In this document: positions 43,248 through 51,947 of the stretch, in pieces
Layout: every line of letters starts with the position of its first letter
Position numbering within the stretch: position 1 is the first letter of the stretch
DNA from: Halomonas getboli
GTDB lineage: Bacteria > Pseudomonadota > Gammaproteobacteria > Pseudomonadales > Halomonadaceae
Direction: 5' to 3'
Length of the DNA: 64,000 nt
Assembly (NCBI RefSeq): GCF_023094245.1
Contig: NZ_JALMEW010000001.1
Span: 672,657-736,656, forward strand
Translations under genes and position numbers: made by a program
Notes under the pieces: model-generated
What the model was told of the DNA's origin: nothing
Databases searched by the model: none
Seen by the model: the letters and a program-made list of their open reading frames with translations, nothing else

Positions 43248-44165
43248 ATGGATGCCTTTTATCTGAAGCGCCTGGTGCGCCATGGTGCCGCCCGGCTGGG
43301 GATTCACGTCTGCTCGCGGGCGCGGCAGTGCGCGATCGACCTGCGTGAAGAGCGCGACCATCCGCTGGTGTTCGGGCTGAGATATCCGGGGCGCGATCTG
43401 CTGCTGGCGCTGCCGGCCGCGAGCGGCATCGGCCTCTTTCACTATCCGCCGGTGCGCCGCTCGCCGCTGTCCGGCGCCCTGGACGACACCGCGGCGGGGC
43501 ATGGCCGCGAAGCGCTGCGCGAGGCCCTGACGACTTACTACGAGCAGTGGCAGCCGGCCAATGCCGCGGCCTTCTTCGGCCTGGACCCGGAGCAGCACGC
43601 GGCCCTGGCCGAGCGCCCCTGCTGGAGCCTGGCCTGGCCCTGGGATCCGCTGAGCGTCGAGGCGAAACGCGCGCAGCGCCGCCGCACCGAGGGGCGCGAG
43701 ACGCGCCGCCTGGCCGGTCGGGCCCTCGACGTCGAGCGCGACGGCTGGAAGTTCTGCGGGCCGGTGTCGCCGCGCAAGCTGGAGGTCGAGGTCGAGCGGC
43801 TCTGGCGGCTGGCCGTGTCGATACGCGAGCACGGCGTGCGGCGCCATAGCGGCGACGACGGCGACATTCGCGCCATCGTGCTGGTGGATGCAGACGGCCG
43901 ATGGGGCTGGCAGGTGCTGTCCGGCCAGCACCGCTTCGCGGTGCTGCGTGGCCTGGGCCACGAGCGTATCGCGGTGCGAGTGACGCGCTTCGTGCACCGT
44001 GATCAGGCCATCTACTGGCCGCGGGTGGTCGACAGCACGTTTTCCGTCGAGGCGGCGCTCGAGGTCTTCGACGGAGGTTTTCCGCCGGCGGACGAGGCAG
44101 GGGCGAGGCCGAAGGGATCGCGGACGGCACGGAGGACGGACCCATGCCTCAGTTCTCGCTGGTGA
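43248..44165 (+). CDS. Uncharacterised protein with ParB-like C-terminal motif, capsule operon
   Basis: A 305-residue soluble protein, rich in Arg and His. Residues 200-245 read WGWQVLSGQHRFAVLRGLG, then RIAVRV. This is the same general G-x-HR-x3-(L)-x2-LG...V-V pattern as the C-terminal part of the protein at 15236, typical of ParB/sulfiredoxin folds. The first 150 residues are not recognised. Its 3' end overlaps the next glycosyltransferase gene by 22 bases. A strong SD (AAGGAGG) precedes ATG 43248. A role in glycan phosphorylation or regulation is possible, but only the motif and the location support it. Confidence 0.65.
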   Translation: MDAFYLKRLVRHGAARLGIHVCSRARQCAIDLREERDHPLVFGLRYPGRDLLLALPAASGIGLFHYPPVRRSPLSGALDDTAAGHGREALREALTTYYEQWQPANAAAFFGLDPEQHAALAERPCWSLAWPWDPLSVEAKRAQRRRTEGRETRRLAGRALDVERDGWKFCGPVSPRKLEVEVERLWRLAVSIREHGVRRHSGDDGDIRAIVLVDADGRWGWQVLSGQHRFAVLRGLGHERIAVRVTRFVHRDQAIYWPRVVDSTFSVEAALEVFDGGFPPADEAGARPKGSRTARRTDPCLSSRW

Positions 44166-45055
44166 TGCCGGTCTACAACAAGATCGCGACGCTGGGAGCG
44201 GCGCTGTCGTGCGTGTATCAGCAGACCTGCCGCGATTTCGAGCTGATCGCGGTGGACGACGGCTCTACCGACGGTGGCCTGGCGATACTGGAACGCGAGG
44301 CCGCCGCGGGTCGGCTGCGGCTGCTGCAGCGCGATGTTCCGGGCGCGGGGGGCTATGCCGCGCGTAATCTCGGTGCTCGCGAGGCGCGCGGGCGCTGGCT
44401 GGTGTTCTTCGATGCCGACGATCTGCTGCTGTTCGATCACCTGTCGTGCTTCGCCGATGCCATCCAGCTGCATCCCCGGCTGGAGCTGTTCGTCAACGCC
44501 TATCAGAAGATGGAGAACCATCAACGGCTGCCCCGCATCGGCGGTCTGCCCGAAGGCACGCTGACCCGGCGCCAGGCGCTGGCGGCCTTCGCCCGCTGCG
44601 ACTTCATCCACATGAATGGCGCCTGCCTGCGACGGGAGCGCTTTCTCGCGCTGGGTGGCTTTCCCGAGGAGCGTTACCGCCGCGGCGGGGACGTCTACTT
44701 CTGGCTCAAGACGCTGTGCGCCCTCGACAGCATGCACTACGACGCCACCGTGACCAGCCTGTGGCTGCTCGATCACAGCGGCGTCACGCGCAACCCCGAG
44801 AATTTGCGCGCCCTGCATCCCAGCGTGGACGCGCGTCACGAGTGCGAGGCGGAGCTGGGACGCTGCGAACGGCATTACCTGCGGGCGGCGGTGAACCGCA
44901 AGGTGCTGTCCTGGGCGGTGGAGAAGCGGCGCCTGGGGCAGTCGGTCGCGGACGATCTGCGCGCCCTGCGGCTGGGGGCGCTGCGTCCACGCCACCTCTA
45001 CCATGCCGTGACGCTGATGCTGCCGGTGATCCGGCCGAGAACGACCACACACTGA
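44144..45055 (+). CDS. GT2-family glycosyltransferase
   Basis: A 303-residue GT-A inverting transferase. It starts with FSLVMPVYNK, has the DDGSTD motif near 40, FFDADDL near 88 and a catalytic-like region around the HMNGACLRRERFL segment. The domain makes up nearly the whole protein. It would transfer a sugar from UDP- or GDP-sugar. GGAGGA precedes ATG 44144, which lies inside the end of the upstream gene. It comes just before tagD and a TagF-like gene, so it may extend or prime a glycerol-phosphate-containing chain. Confidence 0.85.
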   Translation: MPQFSLVMPVYNKIATLGAALSCVYQQTCRDFELIAVDDGSTDGGLAILEREAAAGRLRLLQRDVPGAGGYAARNLGAREARGRWLVFFDADDLLLFDHLSCFADAIQLHPRLELFVNAYQKMENHQRLPRIGGLPEGTLTRRQALAAFARCDFIHMNGACLRRERFLALGGFPEERYRRGGDVYFWLKTLCALDSMHYDATVTSLWLLDHSGVTRNPENLRALHPSVDARHECEAELGRCERHYLRAAVNRKVLSWAVEKRRLGQSVADDLRALRLGALRPRHLYHAVTLMLPVIRPRTTTH

Positions 45056-45075
45056 CGCGAGTCGGGAGGGTAACG

Positions 45076-45537
45076 ATGCCATCGACGGTCATCACCTACG
45101 GCACCTTCGACATGTTCCACATCGGTCACCTCAACCTGCTGCGGCGCATCGCCGGACTGGGCGAGCGGCTGATCGTGGCGGTCTCCACCGACGAGTTCAA
45201 TGCCGGCAAGGGTAAGCGCACGCTGATCCCCTTCGAGCAGCGGGCCGAGATCGTGCGCTCGATCCGCTACGTCGACGAGGTCATTCCCGAGCTCAGCTGG
45301 GAGCAGAAGGTCGAGGACGTGCAGCGCTACGCCGTGTCGACTTTCGCCATCGGCGACGACTGGCAAGGTCACTTCGACTTTCTCCGGCCGTACTGCGAGG
45401 TGGTGTACCTGCCGCGCACCGAGGGCGTGTCGACGACCGAGCTGAAACGCTCCCTGAACCGCTTCTGCAGCGTCTCGCGCGAGGACGTGCTCCACGCCTT
45501 CGAGGTGCTGGAGCGGCTGCGGCAGGACTTCGGCTGA
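45076..45537 (+). CDS. tagD: Glycerol-3-phosphate cytidylyltransferase (CDP-glycerol synthase), copy 2
   Basis: Makes CDP-glycerol from CTP and glycerol 3-phosphate. It has GTFDMFHIGH (HxGH), GKGKRTLIP and GVSTTELKRSL, and a conserved tail ending AFEVLERLRQDFG. It is clearly homologous to the copy at 6840 along its full 153 residues. The start is ATG 45076, with GGGAGGG upstream and an N-terminus that aligns with copy 1. The codon use matches the GC-rich operon, while copy 1 is AT-rich, so the copies did not come from a recent local duplication. The next gene, 41 bases on, encodes the matching CDP-glycerol-using transferase. Confidence 0.92.
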   Translation: MPSTVITYGTFDMFHIGHLNLLRRIAGLGERLIVAVSTDEFNAGKGKRTLIPFEQRAEIVRSIRYVDEVIPELSWEQKVEDVQRYAVSTFAIGDDWQGHFDFLRPYCEVVYLPRTEGVSTTELKRSLNRFCSVSREDVLHAFEVLERLRQDFG

Positions 45538-45578
45538 GGGGCGGCCGAGCGCACACGAAGGCCAATCGGGAGATCGTC

Positions 45579-46850
45579 ATGAGCGACTATCGAGGGCGCA
45601 TCATCCGTCAGCTCGGCTGGTCGTGGCTGTGTCCGCTGGCACGCGCCTGGCCCAGGGATCCCCGGCTGTGGGTGTTCGGCGCCTGGCACGGCCAGCGCTA
45701 TGCGGACAATGCCCGCTATCTCTATCGCCACGTGCGCGACCGCGAGCCCGACCTGCGCGCCGTGTGGCTGGCCGACGATATCGGCGCGGTGCGCGAGGTG
45801 CAGGCCGAGGGCGGCGAGGCGGCGCTGGCCTATTCCCGGGCCGGCATCGCGGCGGCGCTGCGCGCCGGGGCCTGCGTGGTCACCCACAACGCCGAAGACG
45901 TCAACGCCCACGCCGCCTTGGGAGCGCTGCTGGTCAACCTGACCCACGGCACGCCGCTCAAGCGCATGGGGCGCGACGCACGCTCCCGGCGGCTCGGACG
46001 CTGGACTCGCCTCATCGATCGGTACGCCATGGGGCAGCTGCCGGGGCGGCGCCTGGCGGATCTGATGGTGGTGGCCTCGACGACGTCGCAGCGGCGCATG
46101 ATGTCGGCGTACGGACTGCCGGAGGAAGACGTGCTGGCGCTCGGCTATCCGCGCTGGGAGGCCTTTCGCGAGGATGCCCCGGCGCTGCTGCGTCGCCTCG
46201 GCGTGGAGCCCCGCGAGCATGCCGGCGTGCTGCTGTACGCGCCGACGCTGCGACAACAGGGGCGCGGCAGCCTGGACGTGAGCGCGGCGGACGGCCTGCC
46301 GGCGCTGCGCGACTGGCTGGCGCGGGAGCGGCTGCTGCTGCTGGTGCGCGGCCACGCCTCGCTGCGCCTGCAGGGCAGGGAGGCGCTCGCCGGTCAGCCG
46401 CGGATCCTCGAGGTGCCGGTGTCGACGGTGCCCGACGTCAACGCGCTGCTGCCTGCGGTCGACGCGTTGATCACCGACTATTCCAGCCTGATGTTCGACT
46501 ATGCCTGCCTGGAGCGTCCGATCATCCTGCTAGCGCCGGATCTCGTCGACTACCGGGACCACGACGTCGGCCTGTATGGCGACTATCTGGCCGATGCGCC
46601 GGGGCCGGTGATCGAAACCTGGTCCCAGCTGCCGCTCGCCTGGCAGGAAGTCGCGTCGGGCCGGTTCGCCGAGCGACTGGCCGGCTTCGTGGCCCAGCAC
46701 GCCAGCCGCTATGACGGTCAGTCGTGCTCGCGTATCGTTGCCGAGATGCGACGGCGCCTGGGCTTGGCGTCATCATGGCCGCCAGAGGGAGACGGCGGTC
46801 GGGCAAGCGAGACGGGAGCCGCGTTGAAAAGAGGGGACACGCAGCGATAG
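45579..46850 (+). CDS. CDP-glycerol glycerophosphotransferase (TagB/TagF family)
   Basis: A 423-residue cytoplasmic-side transferase that moves glycerol-phosphate from CDP-glycerol to a glycan or polymer. It has LTHGTPLKRMG near 121-131, LGYPRWE, LLYAPTLRQ and ITDYSSLMFDYA, followed by a LLAPDLVDY segment, in the family order. The N-terminal 100 residues are the GT-B half. It is the last gene of the capsule operon and ends 9 bases before a convergent gene, where no obvious terminator is seen. Whether it adds a single glycerol-phosphate or a chain cannot be told from its motifs. Confidence 0.88.
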   Translation: MSDYRGRIIRQLGWSWLCPLARAWPRDPRLWVFGAWHGQRYADNARYLYRHVRDREPDLRAVWLADDIGAVREVQAEGGEAALAYSRAGIAAALRAGACVVTHNAEDVNAHAALGALLVNLTHGTPLKRMGRDARSRRLGRWTRLIDRYAMGQLPGRRLADLMVVASTTSQRRMMSAYGLPEEDVLALGYPRWEAFREDAPALLRRLGVEPREHAGVLLYAPTLRQQGRGSLDVSAADGLPALRDWLARERLLLLVRGHASLRLQGREALAGQPRILEVPVSTVPDVNALLPAVDALITDYSSLMFDYACLERPIILLAPDLVDYRDHDVGLYGDYLADAPGPVIETWSQLPLAWQEVASGRFAERLAGFVAQHASRYDGQSCSRIVAEMRRRLGLASSWPPEGDGGRASETGAALKRGDTQR

Positions 46851-46859
46851 TGGGACGTC

Positions 46860-47321
46860 TCAGCCGATCCTCAGCCACAGTGCCCCGATGGACGCCACGG
46901 CCAGAAAGGCCGCCAGTCCCAGGCGGGCCGTGGGCAGTCGATACTCGCCGTGCTGGGTGAGCTCGGGCGAGGCGGGGTCGTAGCGCACGGTCAGCCGGCT
47001 ACCCGGCGGCGTGCGGGCGAGGAAGGCCTCGGCGGCCTCGCGGTTGGGGAAGTCGGGAACGCCGTCGAAGCGGCCGTTGTCAGAGCGGTACTCGTCTCCC
47101 TCGACCTCGAAGCGATAGTGGACGCGGGCCAGAAAGCGCCGCGGATGGTCGTCGCGGTCGGCCCGGCGATGGTGGTCATCGACGACCTGCACCTCGGTAT
47201 GCTCGACGCGAGCCCGGGCCGTGGGCCAGCGATTGACGGCACGACGTCGCCAGGCGCCGCGCGCGGCCAGCACCGCGCCCGCACCACAGGCGAAGGCGAT
47301 GAGGAGCGTCAAATCAGGCAT
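46860..47321 (-). CDS. DUF3592-family membrane protein
   Basis: A 153-residue protein with one helix at each end (about 3-20 and 133-150). The soluble middle has the DUF3592 pattern: a RARVEHTEVQVV strand, VHYRFEVEGDEYRSDNGRF, and GSRLTVRYDPASPE near 110. These beta-rich periplasmic or lumenal domains have no known function. It ends 9 bases from the TagF-like gene on the opposite strand. Its ATG at 47321 is only 12 bases from the divergent TerB-like ATG at 47334, so promoters must lie inside the coding regions. Confidence 0.78.
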   Translation of the reverse strand: MPDLTLLIAFACGAGAVLAARGAWRRRAVNRWPTARARVEHTEVQVVDDHHRRADRDDHPRRFLARVHYRFEVEGDEYRSDNGRFDGVPDFPNREAAEAFLARTPPGSRLTVRYDPASPELTQHGEYRLPTARLGLAAFLAVASIGALWLRIG

Positions 47322-47333
47322 AGCGGAGTCCCC

Positions 47334-47789
47334 ATGATTCAATCCCTGCAGCGTATCTTCCAGGACATGATGGCGGCCGGGGCGGCCGCTGAAAAGGCCG
47401 AGCCCGGCCGCGCTCTGGCCACCGCGGTGCTGCTGTGCGAGGTGATTCGCGCGGATTATCATCTGGAAGAGGTCGAGCTCGAGCGGCTCGCGTCGCTGCT
47501 GGCGGCGCGCTTCTCCCTGCCGCAGGACGAGGCGCAGGCGCTGGTCCGGCAGGCCTGCGACGAGACGGAGTCGGCGGTGGATCATCACCGCTTCCTGAAG
47601 GCGGTGCGCGACGGCTGCGAGTACGCCGAACGGGTCGAACTGGTGCGCGAGATGTGGACGCTGGCGCTGGTCGATGGCGTCAAGGACCCGCTGGAGGAGC
47701 ATCGCATTCGCCGGCTGGCCGAACTGCTGCACGTCGGGCACGGCGACTTCATCCGCACCAGGCTCGAGGTGGAGCGCGACGGCGAGTGA
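47334..47789 (+). CDS. TerB-like co-chaperone-type protein
   Basis: A 151-residue all-helical soluble protein. The pattern ATAVLLCEVIRADYHLEEVELERLA and VREMWTLALVDGVKD, with acidic residues at turn positions, fits the TerB/DjlA N-terminal domain family. The family is linked to tellurite resistance and metal or membrane stress, but single-copy members have no proven function. GCGGAG precedes ATG 47334. It is not part of a ter gene cluster here. Confidence 0.78.
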   Translation: MIQSLQRIFQDMMAAGAAAEKAEPGRALATAVLLCEVIRADYHLEEVELERLASLLAARFSLPQDEAQALVRQACDETESAVDHHRFLKAVRDGCEYAERVELVREMWTLALVDGVKDPLEEHRIRRLAELLHVGHGDFIRTRLEVERDGE

Positions 47790-47861
47790 GCGTCGCGCTT
47801 GTCTTGTGTCGCCGCTCTCCCCGATGATGGGGCCTCATGGCATGACATCGGGGAGAGACGA

Positions 47862-49118
47862 ATGGCGCGGGACATCATCGTGCTGGGCGCGGGCATGGTC
47901 GGCGTATCGGTGGCCTGGCATCTGGTGCGGCAAGGACACGAGGTGACCCTCGTGGATCGCCGCGAGCCGGGGCGGGAGACCTCGTTCGGCAATGCCGGCA
48001 TCATCCAGCGCGAGGCGGTGAGGCCCTATCCCTTCCCGCGCGATCTCGGCACCCTGTGGCGGGTGCTGCCCAATCGTCAGGTGGATATTCGCTATCGTCC
48101 CGGCGGCATGCTCGAGGCCGCCGGTCCCCTGTGGCAATACTGGAAGCATTCCGCGCCGCATCGCTATCGCCGGATCGTGCCCGAATATGCGTCGCTGATC
48201 GCGCGCTGCCTGGACGCCCATGCCGAGATGATCGAGGCGGCCGGCGCCGAGTCGCTGGTGCGTCGCGACGGCTGGCTCGAGGTGTATCGCAGTGAACACG
48301 GCCTCAATCAACGTCTTGCCCAGGCCGAGGACAACGCCGCGGAGTTCGGCGTGCGCTACCGGGCCCTCGACGCCGAGGCGCTGGTTGCCATGGAGCCGAG
48401 TCTGGGGGCGAGCGCTGGCCTGGCCGGCGCCATTCACTGGCTGGATCCCTGGACGGTGTCCGATCCCGGTGCGCTGGTGGCGGCCTATGCGCGCGCCTTC
48501 GAACGCGAGGGCGGTCGCATCGTGCGCGACGAGGTCGAGGCGCTGTCGCGGCAGGGCGAGCGCTGGCGCGTCACCACCGCGAGGGGAGAGGCGCTGTCGG
48601 CCGGGTCGGTAGTGCTGGCGCTCGGGCCCTGGTCGCGCCAGTGGCTGTCGCGGTTGGGCGTGTCGGTGCCGCTGTTTCCCAAGCGCGGCTATCACATGCA
48701 TTACGCCAGCGCCGGCGAGGCGCGCTTGAACCACTGGGTGATGGATGCCGAGGTCGGCTATCTGCTGGCGCCGATGCGGGCCGGTATTCGTCTGACCACC
48801 GGAGCCGAACTCGAGCGCCTGGAGGCGCCGCCCCATACACAACAGCTGGCGGCGGCAGAGGCGCGCGCCCGCGAGCTTTATCCGCTCGGCGAGCGTCTCG
48901 ACGCCGAGCCCTGGAAGGGGGCGCGTCCCTGTACGCCGGACATGAAGCCGGTGATCGGCCCGGTCGCGGGCCAGGCGGGGCTATGGTGTGCCTTCGGCCA
49001 TGGCCATCAGGGTTTCACCCTGGGGCCGGCCACCGGCGAGCTGCTGGCGCAGATGATGGCGGGAGAGCGGCCGGCGATCGACATGCGGCCGTTCAGGGTC
49101 GAGCGTTTCAGGGGCTGA
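47862..49118 (+). CDS. FAD-dependent D-amino acid dehydrogenase-like oxidoreductase
   Basis: A 418-residue flavoprotein of the DAO/DadA family. The N-terminal FAD-binding motif is VLGAGMVGVSVAWHLVRQG, and the C-terminus has PVIGPVAGQAGLWCAFGHGHQGFTLG-like features (the FAD-binding GHG...GFT region). It would oxidise a D-amino acid or other amine/N-methyl compound and pass electrons to quinone. GGGAGAG lies upstream of ATG 47862. In halophiles such enzymes are often annotated as DadA paralogues; the substrate is not determined. No partner subunit gene is adjacent. Confidence 0.85.
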   Translation: MARDIIVLGAGMVGVSVAWHLVRQGHEVTLVDRREPGRETSFGNAGIIQREAVRPYPFPRDLGTLWRVLPNRQVDIRYRPGGMLEAAGPLWQYWKHSAPHRYRRIVPEYASLIARCLDAHAEMIEAAGAESLVRRDGWLEVYRSEHGLNQRLAQAEDNAAEFGVRYRALDAEALVAMEPSLGASAGLAGAIHWLDPWTVSDPGALVAAYARAFEREGGRIVRDEVEALSRQGERWRVTTARGEALSAGSVVLALGPWSRQWLSRLGVSVPLFPKRGYHMHYASAGEARLNHWVMDAEVGYLLAPMRAGIRLTTGAELERLEAPPHTQQLAAAEARARELYPLGERLDAEPWKGARPCTPDMKPVIGPVAGQAGLWCAFGHGHQGFTLGPATGELLAQMMAGERPAIDMRPFRVERFRG

Positions 49119-49121
49119 GGC

Positions 49122-49565
49122 TCAGCCCTGGGCCTGGTGTTCGTCGTGATGGCGGCGCTTTTCCTTGAACACGTGGAACAGCAGCTTGACCGCTAGGGTG
49201 ACGATGAACACCAGCCAGCCGGCGGTGGCCAGGACATTGAACAGCAGCATCTTCTGGATGCCGTTGAGCGGCGTGATCAGATGTTCGATGAGAATCGCCA
49301 GCAGGAAGGCCAGGCCGAGGGGCAGGGCGAGGATGTGCATCCACATCTCGGTGCGCCGCTTGCGCACGTGGTAGCGGCTCAGCAGCACGCGGATGGGGCG
49401 GTGCACGAAGCTGATCGTGATCAGGCTGCCGGCCATCAGCAGCGAGGCCAGCGTCGGTTCGATGTTGTCGATGTACACCGAATAGCTCACCGACCAGTAG
49501 ACCAGCAGCCACATCAGGCCGGCCAGGATGGCGACGAGGTCGGCGTAGCGACGTACCTTCGGCAT
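49122..49565 (-). CDS. Small four-helix membrane protein of unknown function
   Basis: A 147-residue protein with four predicted helices (about 8-27, 37-53, 76-96 and 105-130), separated by a basic loop RYHVRKRRTEM, and a C-terminal His/Lys-rich tail. I do not recognise a family. ATG 49565 has a GGGAGAG SD. The stop lies 3 bases past the convergent flavoprotein gene's end. The 340-base gap on to pyrC is GC-rich and shows no gene or clear promoter. Confidence 0.7.
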   Translation of the reverse strand: MPKVRRYADLVAILAGLMWLLVYWSVSYSVYIDNIEPTLASLLMAGSLITISFVHRPIRVLLSRYHVRKRRTEMWMHILALPLGLAFLLAILIEHLITPLNGIQKMLLFNVLATAGWLVFIVTLAVKLLFHVFKEKRRHHDEHQAQG

Positions 49566-49905
49566 GTTCTCTCCCGGAAATTCTGTCGGACGTGTCGCGG
49601 ATCTCTCCCGGGCCGGTCGGCCTGGCCAGGGGCGCCGGCATGACGCATCGCGTCGTGCGGGCCACGTCCACGGGGCGCGCGAGGGTCGGTCAGGCGGGGC
49701 GAGATCCGCGCCCATGATACGGCATCGAGCCCGGCGGACGCACCCGTGTTCGCCTCCGTCGTCGGGCGCGCGAACGGGCCGTGGGGCGTGCCCCGCAAGG
49801 CCGAGGGCGCAAATCGCATCCCGGCCCGAGGCCCGCTTCCGGTATACTGCCGCCATCGCCGGGCCTTCGCGGCCCACTCCCGGACCCGCCGAGACAGGAT
49901 AGATC

Positions 49906-50943
49906 GTGACCTCCTTGACCCTGACCCGCCCCGACGACTGGCACCTTCACCTGCGCGATGGCGCGGCGCTGGACGCGGTGGTGCCCGCCAGCGCCCGGCA
50001 GATGGGCCGTGCCATCATCATGCCCAACCTCAAGCCGCCGGTGACCACCACCGAGCAGGCGCTGGCCTATCGCGAGCGCATCCTGGCCGCGCTGCCGGAG
50101 GGCGTCGACTTCGAGCCGCTGATGACGCTCTACCTCACCGATCGCACCTCGGCCGAGGAGATCGAGCGCGCCCACGCCTCCGGGCGGGTGCAGGCGGTCA
50201 AGCTGTATCCGGCCGGCGCCACCACCAATTCCGACTCCGGCGTCACCGACCTGGCGAACTGCGATGCGGCCATCGCTGCCATGGCCCGGCTCGGCATGCC
50301 GCTGCTGGTGCACGGCGAGGTGACCGACGCCGAGATCGATATCTTCGACCGTGAGGCGACCTTCATCGAGCGCGTGATGAAGCCCCTGCTGGCGCGCCAC
50401 CCGTCGCTCAGGGTGGTCTTCGAGCACATCACCACCGCCGATGCCGCGACCTTCGTCGCCGAGGCGCCGGCCAACGTGGCGGCGACCATCACCGCCCACC
50501 ATCTGCTGTTCAACCGCAACCAGATGCTGGTGGGCGGCATCAAGCCGCACTACTACTGCCTGCCGATCCTCAAGCGCGAGCGACATCGCCAGGCGCTGAT
50601 CGAGGCGGCGACCTCGGGCAGTGGCAAGTTCTTCCTCGGTACCGACAGCGCGCCCCACGCCAGGGGCGACAAGGAAAGCGCCTGCGGCTGCGCCGGCGCC
50701 TACACCGCGCCGCACGCCCTGGAGCTCTATGCCACGGCCTTCGAGCAGGCCGGCGCGCTGGATCGTCTGGAAGGCTTCGCCAGCCACCACGGTCCGGACT
50801 TCTACGGCCTGCCGCGCAATGCCGAGACCGTGACCCTGGTGCGTGAGGACTGGACCATTCCGCAGACGCTGCCGTATGTGGATGGGCAGGAGATCGTGCC
50901 CCTGCAGGGCGGCGAGACGCTGGGGTGGAAGCTGCGCGACTAG
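49906..50943 (+). CDS. pyrC: Dihydroorotase
   Basis: Catalyses reversible cyclisation of carbamoyl aspartate to dihydroorotate in pyrimidine synthesis (cytoplasmic, zinc enzyme). At 345 residues it has the class II length. It has WHLHLRDG (metal-binding H-x-H), [13 protein letters not shown] (the carboxylated Lys), HGE and FEHI (further ligands) and GTDSAPH with the catalytic Asp. The start is GTG 49906. It stands alone; a hairpin follows it. Confidence 0.95.
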   Translation: MTSLTLTRPDDWHLHLRDGAALDAVVPASARQMGRAIIMPNLKPPVTTTEQALAYRERILAALPEGVDFEPLMTLYLTDRTSAEEIERAHASGRVQAVKLYPAGATTNSDSGVTDLANCDAAIAAMARLGMPLLVHGEVTDAEIDIFDREATFIERVMKPLLARHPSLRVVFEHITTADAATFVAEAPANVAATITAHHLLFNRNQMLVGGIKPHYYCLPILKRERHRQALIEAATSGSGKFFLGTDSAPHARGDKESACGCAGAYTAPHALELYATAFEQAGALDRLEGFASHHGPDFYGLPRNAETVTLVREDWTIPQTLPYVDGQEIVPLQGGETLGWKLRD

Positions 50944-50958
50944 CGGGCGGATCCGAGT

Positions 50959-50987
50959 GGGGTCAGACCCTTAAGTGGTCTGATCCC
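50959..50987. terminator. Imperfect palindrome, possible bidirectional terminator
   Basis: GGGGTCAGACC (50959-50969) pairs with GGTCTGATCCC (50977-50987) with one G-T wobble, across a 7-base loop CTTAAGT. It sits between the convergent pyrC and hydrolase genes and has no clear T-run. The GGGGTCAGACC core is a common palindromic repeat in proteobacterial genomes, so it could be a dispersed repeat that acts as a terminator. Confidence 0.45.
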
Positions 50988-51020
50988 GTACCACCGACTT
51001 GCCTTTCGCCGCCGGGCCTC

Positions 51021-51944
51021 TCACTCCGTAACCGAGAGCTGCTCGTCGAGAAAGGCCAGGGCGGCGTCCATGGCGCCGTCGCGGGTCAGGAAGGCGGTGA
51101 TATGACCTCGCCATTTCTGCAGGTAGAGCTCGGCGGGAACGCCGGCGGCGTCGAGGCGACGATACATGTCGGTGGCGTGATCCACCGGCACCAGGCTGTC
51201 CCGATCGCCGTGGAACAGGAAGTGGGGCGGCGTCTGCGGCCCGACCTGTCGGGCGGGTGAGGCCAGACGATAGGCGCGGGGTTTCTCGGCACGGGTACCG
51301 CCGATGAATTCCCTGACCAGGCGGCCGTCGTCGAACTTCATCAGGTCGCTGGGCAGGCCGCCGGCCACTACCGCGGCCAGGCGGGTGCTGTCGCCGCCGT
51401 AGGGCGTATCGAGCGGGGAGCCCGACTGCTGCACGCCGAGCAGGCTGACGAGGTGCGCACCGCTGGAATAGCCCACGCCGACAATGCGATCGGTGTCGAT
51501 GCGCCAGGCATCGGCGTGATCATGCAGCCAGGCCATGGCGATCTGCAGGTCGTGCAGCTGGGCGGGGAAGCGGTAGTCGGGGGCAAAGCGATAGGCGATG
51601 TTGGCAACCACGAAGCCGCGGGCGGCCAGTCGTTCGGCGATCGGCACCATATCGCCGGGGTCGCGTCGCTGCCAGCCGCCGCCGTGGACGACCAGCGCCG
51701 TCGGGCGTCGGGCCTTGCCTGGCGTGTCCGGTAAGTAGACCTGGGCAGTCAGCGGGACGGGCCATTCCGGCGGCGTATAGACAAGATCCGGCAGCCGGCT
51801 GAAGGACGTCTCGCCCCTGATGGAACTGCTCGCTAGAGTCTCGATGGCCGGTGCGCCTTCGGTGCTGCGCTGGCTGGCGCAGCCGCCGAACAGCAGGGGG
51901 AGGCACAGGGCCAGCCCCAGCAGGCGGTAGCGGGGCCCGGGCAC
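51021..51944 (-). CDS. Lipoprotein alpha/beta hydrolase
   Basis: A 307-residue lipoprotein esterase candidate. The signal peptide ends in LLFGGC with Cys22 lipidated. The hydrolase has HGGGW at 87-91 (oxyanion loop) and the nucleophile motif GYSSG at 158-162 with Ser160; the FLFHGDRDSLVPVDHA segment near 250 holds the likely acid, and the catalytic His is GHITAF. This is the BD-FAE/HSL-like arrangement. It starts with GTG 51944 and lies 3 bases after mtnN, so they share a transcript. Substrate unknown. Confidence 0.82.
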   Translation of the reverse strand: MPGPRYRLLGLALCLPLLFGGCASQRSTEGAPAIETLASSSIRGETSFSRLPDLVYTPPEWPVPLTAQVYLPDTPGKARRPTALVVHGGGWQRRDPGDMVPIAERLAARGFVVANIAYRFAPDYRFPAQLHDLQIAMAWLHDHADAWRIDTDRIVGVGYSSGAHLVSLLGVQQSGSPLDTPYGGDSTRLAAVVAGGLPSDLMKFDDGRLVREFIGGTRAEKPRAYRLASPARQVGPQTPPHFLFHGDRDSLVPVDHATDMYRRLDAAGVPAELYLQKWRGHITAFLTRDGAMDAALAFLDEQLSVTE

Positions 51945-51947
51945 TCG

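Noticed and set aside
41383..44145. Long open frame of 920 codons on the minus strand
   Set aside because: It is the antisense of the ABC transporter and neighbours; GC-rich codon bias keeps it open. No family motif in it, while the plus strand has Walker and LSGGQ motifs.
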